Below the pieces are notes generated by a model, which did not search any database, was not told the DNA's origin, and saw nothing but the letters and a program-made list of their open reading frames with translations. Position numbers and translations under genes: made by a program. Of a stretch of 12,894 nt of DNA, positions 6,935 through 12,641 are shown piece after piece. Origin of the DNA: an uncultured Lachnospiraceae bacterium (GTDB taxonomy: Bacteria; Bacillota; Clostridia; Lachnospirales; Lachnospiraceae); the NCBI GenBank assembly GCA_948665105.1, contig CAPNGW010000031.1:1-12894 (forward strand). The letters are read 5' to 3'. Each line of letters starts with the position of its first letter. The stretch's first letter is position 1.

Positions 6935-7018
6935 TTATTTTACTTCATTACGCAGCGTTACAAGCAATACGTTACGCAGGGGGATTTTTGTAAATTTCAA
7001 AATCTTATTCAATTTCAT
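6935..7018 (-). CDS. Very short ORF (27 residues) between the HTH remnant and merR
   Basis: Starts at an ATG that overlaps the TGA of the truncated HTH gene (ATGA) and has AGGAGGAG just upstream, so translation is plausible. It encodes 27 mostly basic and hydrophobic residues (begins MKLNKILKFTK, ends LRNEVK) and stops just before the MerR ribosome site. The candidate MerR promoter lies inside it. I do not recognise it. It could be a leader peptide, the out-of-frame tail created by a deletion, or chance. Confidence 0.3.
   Translation of the reverse strand: MKLNKILKFTKIPLRNVLLVTLRNEVK
6937..6979 (-). promoter_or_regulatory. Candidate MerR-type promoter with direct repeats
   Basis: On the minus strand, TTGCTT (6967-6962) and TAAAAT (6942-6937) are separated by 19 bases, the overlong spacer typical of promoters controlled by MerR proteins. 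Repeats surround and fill the spacer on the + strand: CGTTACGCAG (6970-6979) and CATTACGCAG (6946-6955), 24 bases apart, with a half copy CGTTAC (6956-6961) between them. The promoter lies 25 bases before the MerR start, so autoregulation is likely. An alternative -35 TTGTAA with a 15-base spacer is possible. I do not see a clean dyad in the spacer. Confidence 0.5.
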
Positions 7019-7131
7019 CTCCTCCTGTCTGCTTTCGATTTGCTCTTATTTCCTTTGCAAAGCTGTTGCACCCATCTGAGCGAAACATCCCATTTTTCTG
7101 CGGCTTCCTGTGGTGCCATATATTCAAACAT
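7015..7131 (-). CDS. Truncated excisionase-like helix-turn-helix protein
   Basis: 38 residues with a strong AGGAGGT ribosome site and its own promoter. The sequence MFEYMAPQEAAEKWDVSLRW continues to VQQLCKGN, which is the helix-turn-helix of the small DNA-binding proteins (HTH_17/excisionase-like) found on integrative elements and next to toxin or recombinase genes. In those proteins the HTH is normally followed by a wing with a GR.WLIP-like motif, giving about 60-70 residues. Here it switches after LCKGN to a short basic run KSKSKADRRR and stops, so the gene is probably 3'-truncated. Whether the fragment still binds DNA is unknown. Confidence 0.6.
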   Translation of the reverse strand: MFEYMAPQEAAEKWDVSLRWVQQLCKGNKSKSKADRRR

Positions 7132-7159
7132 TTTTGACCTCCTGCTGCATATTGTATAT

Positions 7160-7188
7160 AATATAACCGTTCAAACGAACTGTATCAA
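7160..7188 (-). promoter_or_regulatory. Strong promoter of the HTH remnant, with a palindrome in the spacer
   Basis: TTGATA (7188-7183), a 17-base spacer and TATATT (7165-7160): both hexamers match consensus at five of six bases. The spacer holds the hyphenated palindrome GTTC-AAAC-GAAC (7169-7180), a possible autoregulatory operator for the small HTH protein. The start codon is about 29 bases beyond the -10. Confidence 0.65.
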
Positions 7189-7208
7189 GTGCAGAAGTAT
7201 GAACTTTA

Positions 7209-7443
7209 TCAAAGCTTCCCGAAAAGAAAAGCCTGCGCCTGTTTCATGCCCTCTATGGGCCGTTCAAGGCGTTCCTGCGCCTGCTCCGGGTTCCATTTCT
7301 GCTCCCATGCTTTTTCCATTTCCTTCAGATACTGCTGCGCCAGCGCTGCAAAAATCACTGCAGGATTCCTCCAGCGTCTGGCCGTGTATTATTTCACGAT
7401 TAATGGCAAGATCGTCCCTTTCCAGTTCCTTATTTTCTTTCAT
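7209..7443 (-). pseudogene. Small gene broken by a frameshift (unknown function)
   Basis: One frame starts at ATG 7443 and reads MKENKELERDDLAINREIIH, then GQTLEE, after which it turns into low-complexity Gly/Ala/Ser and stops at 7264. A second frame, open from about 7385 to the stop at 7209, reads as convincing helical protein: FAALAQQYLKEMEKAWEQK, then WNPEQAQERLERPIEGMK and QAQAFLFGKL. Joined near 7365-7375 they would give a protein of about 75-78 residues. This points to one ancestral gene split by an indel; the alternative is two overlapping small genes, the second starting at GTG 7358. I do not recognise the family. It lies in the debris between the kinase gene and the HTH remnant. Confidence 0.45.
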
Positions 7444-7453
7444 TCTGTGCCTT

Positions 7454-7532
7454 TCATTGCAAGAAAAAAGACACCGTATGATTACGATGCCTCCGTTTCG
7501 TGATTCCGTTACATTGTAAATATCTGCCCCGG
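7454..7532 (-). pseudogene. Possible scrap of a mobilisation-type gene N-terminus
   Basis: Directly after the kinase stop codon, one frame reads TKRRHRNHTVSFFLQ and stops at 7454. It resembles the basic N-terminus (R-x-HTVSFRL) of small relaxosome accessory / MobC-like proteins of integrative elements, but only about 12 residues match by memory and no start codon is visible. Treat it as a hint that mobile-element genes once lay here. Confidence 0.2.
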
Positions 7533-8429
7533 CTAAAGAGCCAGGATCATTTCATGGGCAGGGGCAAGGATCAGGGACGCCCTTGCGCCTATATACTTTT
7601 TGTAAAATGCTTTCTGCAGGTCACTGATATATGGAGTGTCCTCTATGAAATGATGGAGCTCCTCCATATCCAGTCTGCCGTAAATTCTCTTCACCGCCTC
7701 ATTACAGTCTGCATTTTCCGCTTTCGTCAGGTAATCATAATAATTGATTTTCCTGCCCTCCAGCTTCACGGCAGAAGTCGGAAACTGGAACACCCTCTTG
7801 TTTAAGGCATCCTCATTTTCCAGGACGCTTTGCATAACCCCCTCATCCGCCTGTGGGAGCAGACAGCTCCCGCAGTCATAAACCGGGGCAAGATCGGTGG
7901 TCTTTAATACAGGATCGTACAAAAATCCCCAGTTGCCGTTATGCCGGTCAAAGTTGCCAAGCAGTGCGTCTATGACAAACACCTCCCAAAAATGCTCCAG
8001 CAGGCGTCCCGATTCTACAAACTGCTGTTTTTCTATCGTTTCCAGCATGTCGGAAAGCTCCGTCCCGCTTCCGTTACTGTCCGAATCAAGGATTGTATTC
8101 TTAATGGAGCAGAAATCAAAGAGCTGCTTTCCGTCTGCGGTAAAGTCACCACAGGCACAGACAATTTTTCTCTTCCCCGCCACGTCAAAGGTTCCAAGCA
8201 TGGTCTCCTGCGTCGTAACACCCAGCATACGGAAAATACTGCAGGCAATGTGTTCCGAGAAGCAGCTGTTGGTGTAGGAAAGTTCTGTAGGCTTTGACTG
8301 GCCTGACGGCGGAAATTTCAACATATACTGCCGCCCTTCATATTCCACCGCAATCTTTTTTCCATTCGCACCATTGTATGCCTTGCCCAATACCCGTCTG
8401 CAGTTGGTAAAATCGATACTTTTGTTCAT
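7533..8429 (-). CDS. Short HipA-like serine/threonine kinase (toxin candidate)
   Basis: 298 residues when started at ATG 8429, which overlaps the stop of the XRE gene (ATGA) and has AAAGGGG upstream; the ATG at 8447 has no such site. Kinase features: glycine-rich loop region AYNGANGKKIAVEY (17-30), ATP-anchoring lysine in QYMLKFP (Lys38), catalytic segment DALLGNFDRHNGNWGF (Asp161) and metal-binding aspartate in APVYDCGSCL (Asp185). These are the marks of the HipA C-terminal / CtkA-like fold. Classical HipA is about 440 residues with an N-terminal subdomain that is missing here; the length is closer to HipT or CtkA. HipA-type kinases phosphorylate translation components or other host proteins and stall growth; the target here is unknown. 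It pairs with the XRE protein next to it. Confidence 0.85.
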   Translation of the reverse strand: MNKSIDFTNCRRVLGKAYNGANGKKIAVEYEGRQYMLKFPPSGQSKPTELSYTNSCFSEHIACSIFRMLGVTTQETMLGTFDVAGKRKIVCACGDFTADGKQLFDFCSIKNTILDSDSNGSGTELSDMLETIEKQQFVESGRLLEHFWEVFVIDALLGNFDRHNGNWGFLYDPVLKTTDLAPVYDCGSCLLPQADEGVMQSVLENEDALNKRVFQFPTSAVKLEGRKINYYDYLTKAENADCNEAVKRIYGRLDMEELHHFIEDTPYISDLQKAFYKKYIGARASLILAPAHEMILAL

Positions 8430-8848
8430 ACACACGCCCCTTTCCAAAGATATTTCTTCCGCAGGTAGTCCGCATGTTCCGGGGTAATGACGCCCTCACT
8501 GATTTCCGCCATGTTGATGCTGCCATACAACTCTCCCCACAGGCAGTCCAGAAGGTCGGATTTGGTTTTCATTCCTTCCTTGTATGCATTAAGATCATGC
8601 TGCAGATAGTCCGGCAGGCCGCACTCGAAGCTGCGCTCCCTTTTTGTTTCCCGAAGCCCGCCTTCCGTCAACATTTCCATAGAAACACCGAGCACATTTG
8701 CTATTTTATATACCGTCTCTGCAGAGCATTTTTCCAGCTTTGTTTTTCCGCTGCAGATGTCATTGAGCGTTGCATGGGGCACTCCCGCCGCAACTGCAAG
8801 CCGGTATTTTGTCATGTTTCTTTTAGCCAGCAAATCTTCTAAAATCAT
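8426..8848 (-). CDS. XRE-family regulator, HipB-like antitoxin candidate
   Basis: 140 residues. The N-terminal ~65 form an XRE helix-turn-helix: LAKRNMTKYRLAVAAGVPHA, then TLNDICSGKTKLEKCSAETV and YKIANVLGVSMEML. The C-terminal ~70 residues, ending VITPEHADYLRKKYLWKG, are an extra helical domain not found in the ~88-residue E. coli HipB. Its stop overlaps the kinase start by 4 bases, the tight coupling expected of an antitoxin-toxin pair. A GAGGTGAGGG ribosome site and a good promoter precede it. It probably represses its own promoter through the near-palindrome at 8901-8920. The added domain might cover or partner the short kinase; that is inference. Confidence 0.85.
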   Translation of the reverse strand: MILEDLLAKRNMTKYRLAVAAGVPHATLNDICSGKTKLEKCSAETVYKIANVLGVSMEMLTEGGLRETKRERSFECGLPDYLQHDLNAYKEGMKTKSDLLDCLWGELYGSINMAEISEGVITPEHADYLRKKYLWKGACV

Positions 8849-8871
8849 GTTCCCTCACCTCGCTTATCCTT

Positions 8872-8920
8872 ATTATATCGCCATACCGAAATAATAGCAA
8901 GGAAAGTTCTATATACTTCC
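8872..8920 (-). promoter_or_regulatory. Promoter and candidate operator of the hipBA-like pair
   Basis: On the minus strand: TTGCTA (8900-8895), a 17-base spacer, a perfect TATAAT (8877-8872), then the ATG 24 bases downstream. Abutting the -35 is a near-palindrome at 8901-8920 with arms GGAAAGT and ACTTCC around TCTATAT. Its place just upstream of -35 fits an operator for the XRE protein, though no second copy is obvious. Confidence 0.65.
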
Positions 8921-8947
8921 AGAAAATTTATAAGACAGAATATATTT

Positions 8948-9177
8948 CTACAGGATACACATTTTTCTCTCAACGGCGGGGAGGATACTCTGTCTGCCCA
9001 CACGCTCCGAAATAACGTCCAGAGCCATTGTAAAATACGCTTTGTGCTTCTGGAAGCGCAGAAATCCTTTATCAGAGATATATCGCCGTAATCGTTGGCG
9101 TAGGCGTTATCCTTGGAAGCGGTGCGTATCTTTTGCAGCGTATCAATTTTGAAAGCTCTTCCTGGTAAATCTCCTTT
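8948..9177 (-). pseudogene. Possible decayed coding sequence in the 480-bp gap
   Basis: No intact gene fits between 8849 and 9329. On the minus strand, however, one frame reads protein-like from about 9177 (IDTLQKIRTASKDNAYANDY, then GDISLIKDF), and a second frame continues protein-like (RFQKHKAYFTMALDVISERV, then GRQSILPAVERKM) to a stop at 8948. That is the pattern of a frameshifted remnant. No start codon or ribosome site introduces it. A plus-strand frame also gives a hydrophobic run YIAVIVGVGVILGSGAYLL, so strand assignment is uncertain. Function is not recognised. Confidence 0.25.
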
Positions 9178-9249
9178 TTATAAAAAAGCTGAAATATTTT
9201 GTACCCTATATTCTTGCAAAATTGCATATAAAAAATTTTTAAAAAGGTA

Positions 9250-9278
9250 TTGACAAATACATTCCTATCAGTTAAACT
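9250..9278 (+). promoter_or_regulatory. Promoter of the GntR-led exporter operon
   Basis: A perfect TTGACA (9250-9255), a 17-base spacer, and TAAACT (9273-9278), four of six bases matching the -10 consensus. It lies 60 bases before the first gene and directly upstream of a perfect palindrome. Confidence 0.75.
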
Positions 9279-9292
9279 TTGTTTGTACTCTA

Positions 9293-9310
9293 GTTAGTTA
9301 CTTAACTAAC
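9293..9310. promoter_or_regulatory. GntR (YtrA-type) operator palindrome
   Basis: A perfect inverted repeat with 8-base arms, GTTAGTTA-CT-TAACTAAC, begins 14 bases after the -10 and so covers the early transcribed region. Bound protein would block transcription. The regulator encoded immediately downstream is the natural ligand, giving autorepression of the whole operon. Confidence 0.8.
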
Positions 9311-9338
9311 ATACTACAGAACAGCGGAGGTGATGCTA

Positions 9339-9716
9339 TTGTATGTGAATCCCAATATAGATACACCCATATTCATTCAAATTGCAGAACAGCTTGAGCT
9401 TTCCATATTCACAGGGGTGTTTCCCGAAGAAACGAAAATCCCATCCACCAATGAAATATCTGCTCTGTTGAACATCAATCCTCATACTGTTTTAAAGGGC
9501 ATGAATATGTTGGTGGACGAGGAAATTATCTATAAGAAAAGGGGCCTGGGAATGTTTGTGAAGGAAGGAGCCGTTGAAAAAATACGGCAAAAAAGGCAAA
9601 GTCAATTTTATGAGCAATATATTGCAACGTTGATTAGCGAGGCCGTAAGGCTTAAAATGTCCAAGGAAGAGCTTATTTCGCTGATAGAAAGGGGTTACAG
9701 CAATGAATGCCATTGA
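9339..9716 (+). CDS. GntR-family regulator, YtrA subfamily
   Basis: About 125 residues: a GntR winged helix with only a short helical tail, the mark of the YtrA subfamily, which controls ABC exporters and often responds to cell-wall antibiotics. Seen: NIDTPIFIQIAEQLELSIFT, TKIPSTNEISALLNINPHTV, LKGMNMLVDEEIIYKKRGLG, and a C-terminal helical tail from about residue 83. I favour the TTG at 9339 as the start because GGAGG (9326-9330) is 8 bases upstream; the ATG at 9333 is only 2 bases from it. The 3' end overlaps the ATPase gene by 14 bases. An operator palindrome lies just upstream. Confidence 0.92.
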   Translation: MYVNPNIDTPIFIQIAEQLELSIFTGVFPEETKIPSTNEISALLNINPHTVLKGMNMLVDEEIIYKKRGLGMFVKEGAVEKIRQKRQSQFYEQYIATLISEAVRLKMSKEELISLIERGYSNECH

Positions 9717-10572
9717 AATTAAGAATATTACTAAAAAATACAAGGATGTCACGGCCCTTGATGATATTTCCGTTTCCTTTGAAGCAGGGAAAATTTACGG
9801 ATTGCTGGGAAGAAACGGAGCCGGCAAATCCACCCTCATTAATATAATCGCAAACCGCATTTTCGCCGATAAGGGGGAAGTCCTCATTGATGGTATTAAG
9901 GCGACGGAGAATATGAAGGTGCATGAGAAGCTCTTCTGTATGAGCGAGGCGGATTTGTATGACCGGGATTTGAAGATTATGGAGCATTTTAAATGGACGG
10001 CTCGTTTTTATGACGGCTTTGATATGAATAACGCCTTAGCCCTTGCCGGGAAATTCAATCTTAATCCCAAGAAACGGTTTAAGGCCTTATCCAAGGGGTA
10101 TCAGTCCATTTTCAAATTGATTATCGCTTTATCCCTCCATGTTCCTTATGTGATTTTCGACGAGCCGGTACTTGGACTTGATGCCAATCACAGAGAGCTG
10201 TTTTACAGCTTACTGCTGAAAGAATTTGAAAAGGGCGGGCAAACCTTGATTCTTGCCACACATTTGATTGAGGAAGTGTCAAACATCATTGAAGAAGTGG
10301 TTTTGATTGACAAAGGGCAGATATTATTGCAGGAAAGTGTTGAAACCCTGTTGGAAACCGGATACAGCGTTTCCGGTCTGGCCAGAGAGGTTGACAGCTA
10401 CTGTCAGGGCAGGAATGTGATTGGCTTTGAGGAGCTGGGAGGTCTTAAAATCTCATATATCCTGGGCGAGAAAGCTGCTCTGCCCCAGGGAAGCAATCTG
10501 CAAATTTCAACGATGAATCTGCAAAAGCTGTTTGTCAAGCTGACTGAGAAAGGCGGTAACGAAAATGAATAA
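9703..10572 (+). CDS. ABC transporter ATP-binding protein, YtrB-like
   Basis: Cytosolic ATPase of 289 residues. Walker A GRNGAGKS (36-43), Walker B YVIFDEPVLGLD (149-160) and switch His187 in LATHLIEE are intact. The signature is degenerate, ALSKGYQS (128-135) instead of LSGGQ, and the Q-loop region reads LFCMSEADLYDRDLK without a Gln. Both variations are frequent in the YtrB-like group, so the protein is probably functional. A ~75-residue C-terminal extension follows the nucleotide-binding domain. The start overlaps the regulator gene by 14 bases with AAGGGG upstream, and the end overlaps the permease by 8 bases, so all three genes are coupled. Confidence 0.92.
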   Translation: MNAIEIKNITKKYKDVTALDDISVSFEAGKIYGLLGRNGAGKSTLINIIANRIFADKGEVLIDGIKATENMKVHEKLFCMSEADLYDRDLKIMEHFKWTARFYDGFDMNNALALAGKFNLNPKKRFKALSKGYQSIFKLIIALSLHVPYVIFDEPVLGLDANHRELFYSLLLKEFEKGGQTLILATHLIEEVSNIIEEVVLIDKGQILLQESVETLLETGYSVSGLAREVDSYCQGRNVIGFEELGGLKISYILGEKAALPQGSNLQISTMNLQKLFVKLTEKGGNENE

Positions 10573-11284
10573 ATTAAAGGCTGCTGTTTTATATGAATGC
10601 TCCACTAAAATAAAGGCCATGTGCATTTTCTATGCAATACAGTATATCATTGTGGCTCTTATCTTTGGGATGATTGCACTTTTTGTTGGCGGAGAAAACG
10701 TTGGCTCCAATGTCTTGGAGGTCAGCACCGTTGTCTTTGTGAGTGTTATGGGCGTACTGGGTTACAAGGAGGATTTCAAGGCTCTCATTCAAAACGGTTA
10801 CACCCGCAAATATATTTTCCTGTCCACCATTTTTATGTTTGTTTTCATAACCGGAGTAATGGCTCTCATTGATACCGTCATCGGCAATGTGATACATCAT
10901 TTTAGGGACAGTTACTTTACACTGTATGGAGGTCTCTATGGCTATGGCAATTTTTTTGCAAACTGGCTATTTCTGATGGCGCTGTATCTGATGTTTTGCA
11001 GCCTGTTTTATCTGGCAGTACTAATCATCAACAAAGTGGGCAAAATGACAGCTCTTTTTATAGGCGTCGCACTTGGCGGCATCCTGCTTCTCATTATCGC
11101 CTTATTCCGATTTGTTCTTTCAGGTGAAGTGGTACGAAATGTAGTAGAATTTTTCATGAAAGCCATGGGCTTTATGGGTGACGGGACCATAAATTGGGTG
11201 TTTCCCATCCTGACCCTGCTTCTAATCGGAGCGGTTTTCGGAATAGGCTCCTATGCAGTTATCCGCCACACAGAGCTGAAATAA
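10565..11284 (+). CDS. ABC exporter membrane subunit paired with the YtrB-like ATPase
   Basis: 239 residues with six hydrophobic segments (about 20-41, 52-66, 83-105, 130-155, 161-183 and 210-233). A cytosolic loop YKEDFKALIQNGYTRKYIFL between the second and third helices is the likely ATPase-contact region. It overlaps the ATPase gene by 8 bases; ribosome site AAAGGCGG lies inside that gene. It is the last gene of the operon, followed by a hairpin. The whole operon is reduced (regulator, one ATPase, one permease) compared with the larger ytrABCDEF set of Bacillus. The substrate is not known; envelope-stress or peptide tolerance is inferred from the regulator class. Confidence 0.85.
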   Translation: MNKLKAAVLYECSTKIKAMCIFYAIQYIIVALIFGMIALFVGGENVGSNVLEVSTVVFVSVMGVLGYKEDFKALIQNGYTRKYIFLSTIFMFVFITGVMALIDTVIGNVIHHFRDSYFTLYGGLYGYGNFFANWLFLMALYLMFCSLFYLAVLIINKVGKMTALFIGVALGGILLLIIALFRFVLSGEVVRNVVEFFMKAMGFMGDGTINWVFPILTLLLIGAVFGIGSYAVIRHTELK

Positions 11285-11307
11285 AGAGATACGAGTAAGG
11301 AACATTT

Positions 11308-11345
11308 GCCCTGTTTCCCGCCAGTGCACCCACGGGAAGCAGGGC
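11308..11345. terminator. Hairpin between convergent genes, probable terminator
   Basis: A 13-bp stem, GCCCTGTTTCCCG with CGGGAAGCAGGGC (one G-T wobble), encloses a 12-base loop. It lies between the permease stop (11284, +) and the GNAT stop (11362, -). The stem is strong, but the following bases (TCTCTC on +, AAATG on -) are not a proper U tract, so termination is likely but not certain. Confidence 0.6.
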
Positions 11346-11361
11346 TCTCTCATCCCCAAAA

Positions 11362-11898
11362 TCATTTCCCATAAATACGAAAATACTGTTCCCTGGAAAT
11401 CATCATTTCCAGCATACCGCTTTCCTGTCGGTATTTTGTAAATCCTGCCGACAGATGTGTCTCAACTGCGGATATCCTCTCCGCTTCAAAAACGTTGTGA
11501 ACCGCATCCCCATTCATGTCTTCAAAGACATGCTTCAAAAGCAGACGCAACGCTTCTGTTCCGTAGCCCTTTCCACGGTATCTCGCTTCCAGAACGATAC
11601 CCATTTCATACCAAAAAGCATCCTTATCCTTCCTGGCATTCACCTCTCCTATAAATGTGCCATCTGCTTCCCGGACAATATACGCATAAAACCTCTGGGG
11701 CTCTTGCCCCACAAAACGGGCATACCAGTCCGCCCATTCCTGCTCCGGAAAGGCGATACACCCCGTCTCTTTCTGGTATCCGCTGAAATTTATGTCATAC
11801 CCCTTGTTATAGCTCATGGTATCAGGGTCTTTCAGAAGCTTCTGGCGATACCATAGTTCCTTAGAGCCTGGAATATGTAAATACAGTGCTTCCTTCAT
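11362..11898 (-). CDS. GNAT-family N-acetyltransferase
   Basis: Transfers an acetyl group from acetyl-CoA to an amine; 178 residues, cytosolic. The central fold shows YAYIVREADGTFIGEVNAR (beta strands 2-3), then YEMGIVLEARYRGKGYGTEA with the acetyl-CoA pyrophosphate-binding loop RGKGYG (108-113), the helix LRLLLKHVF, and a late NVFEAERISAVETHLSAGF segment that fits the terminal part of RimJ/RimL-like acetyltransferases. The N-terminus (LWYRQKLLKDPDTMSYNKGY) is of the type seen in small-molecule or uncharacterised members. The substrate is unknown. The start has GGAGG 9 bases upstream. It follows the c-di-AMP receptor gene by 42 bases and may be co-transcribed with it. Confidence 0.9.
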   Translation of the reverse strand: MKEALYLHIPGSKELWYRQKLLKDPDTMSYNKGYDINFSGYQKETGCIAFPEQEWADWYARFVGQEPQRFYAYIVREADGTFIGEVNARKDKDAFWYEMGIVLEARYRGKGYGTEALRLLLKHVFEDMNGDAVHNVFEAERISAVETHLSAGFTKYRQESGMLEMMISREQYFRIYGK

Positions 11899-11940
11899 AC
11901 AACTGCGCCTCCTGTAAGGATTTCATGAATCAGGCTTCCT

Positions 11941-12294
11941 TTAAAAGCTTTCCATCCTCTCCAAATCCAGCACAAACACCTTTACCCCGCCAAAGGACAT
12001 CTGCACGGGCACAGAGGATGCAGCGCTTATCATTCCCACCGGAGGCATCATGGCACTCTGGTACACAGTCTCAGTCCGCTGTTTGGCCTCCTTCTTTAAA
12101 ATCTCAAGGGCCTCCTCCACCCGCTCCCCGGGCAGGCCAATCATTACGGTGACGCTTCGCTTCCTTAAAAATCCGCCCACGGAATTTAACACTGTCAGAG
12201 CAAATCCGTTTCGGTTCAGTTCTCCCGCCACATTGTCAAAATCATCCCCGTGCATAACTGCCAAAAGCAGCTTGTCGCATCTTTTCTCTTCCAT
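11941..12294 (-). CDS. darA: Cyclic di-AMP receptor, PII-like (DarA/PstA family)
   Basis: 117 residues, cytosolic trimer in known relatives, binding the second messenger c-di-AMP. The recognisable parts are KLLLAVMHGDDFDNVAGELN, the glycine-containing NGFALTVLNSVGGFLRKRS leading into the ligand-binding loop, VTVMIGLPGERVEEALEILK, and the last strand GGVKVFVLDLERME. The family is found in Firmicutes; its downstream targets are still poorly known. GAGGG (12302-12306) 7 bases upstream fixes the ATG. A 312-bp insertion element ends only 35 bases before the start codon, so promoter position is uncertain and may lie in or beyond that element. Confidence 0.9.
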   Translation of the reverse strand: MEEKRCDKLLLAVMHGDDFDNVAGELNRNGFALTVLNSVGGFLRKRSVTVMIGLPGERVEEALEILKKEAKQRTETVYQSAMMPPVGMISAASSVPVQMSFGGVKVFVLDLERMESF

Positions 12295-12322
12295 CTCTTA
12301 TCCCTCGCAATCTTTTAAGAAA

Positions 12323-12329
12323 ATTCTAT
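12323..12329 (+). repeat. Left target-site duplication of the 312-bp element
   Basis: ATTCTAT directly precedes the left terminal inverted repeat and is repeated exactly at 12642-12648 directly after the right terminal repeat. The bases next to the two copies differ, so the duplication is exactly seven. Confidence 0.8.
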
Positions 12330-12641
12330 GATGCTGGGTTCAAAAGGGGCTTTTCAAAAATGGGATTGGCAAATTGCACAAACTGCATTTTTGAGTTGCG
12401 ACTGTGGAGAAGCTTAGAACTTCTTAATGTTCCAGATAGTTTCAGCAATTCGACGACACGGATGTCGGCGAAAGCCCGATTTGAGCCATGGATGGCTCAT
12501 TGAGGGCGGTTGCGTCCGTAACCGATATGGTTGGCAGGAACATTTTAGAAGCTCTTAGCTTCGAAGCTCGGAGCAAAGAAGAATGCAGTTTGTGCAATTT
12601 GCCAACAGCAATCTGTAAAAGCCCCTTTTAACCCCAGCATC
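12330..12641. mobile_element. MITE-like 312-bp structured element with 7-bp target duplication
   Basis: The ends are 25-base inverted repeats (12330-12354 and 12617-12641) matching at 23 positions, starting GATGCTGGG. Immediately outside stand identical 7-mers ATTCTAT (12323-12329 and 12642-12648), as left by transposition. Inside is a second, perfect 24-base inverted repeat (12366-12389 with 12582-12605), then an 8-base pair AATGTTCC/GGAACATT (12426-12433, 12537-12544). The core holds three short hairpins: CGACA/TGTCG (12454-12467), GAGCCAT/ATGGCTC (12483-12498) and CGGTT/AACCG (12507-12524). No open frame of note exists. The whole would fold into one long stem with a branched tip as RNA, or a cruciform as DNA. 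It looks like a non-autonomous element moved by a transposase encoded elsewhere. Confidence 0.85.

Noticed and set aside
6899..7519. A 206-residue open frame on + across the region between merR and the kinase gene
   Set aside because: It is antisense to the minus-strand HTH gene, its promoter and the broken small gene, has no ribosome site, and its composition (Ser/Cys/Phe-rich) looks like non-coding translation.
9330..9338. GTG 9330 or ATG 9333 as start of the GntR gene
   Set aside because: Both fall within or 2 bases from the GGAGG site; TTG 9339 at 8 bases fits better, though ATG 9333 cannot be fully excluded.
11935..11960. Palindromic CTTTTAAAAG at the end of the c-di-AMP receptor gene as a terminator
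   Set aside because: AT-rich with short arms and no GC stem; it overlaps the coding end and the next gene follows by 42 bases, so it is more likely incidental.
12330..12641. A CRISPR array or attenuator/riboswitch explanation for the repeated palindromes
   Set aside because: There are no regularly spaced direct repeats, and the outer stems are terminal inverted repeats with a flanking 7-bp duplication, which a riboswitch would not have.
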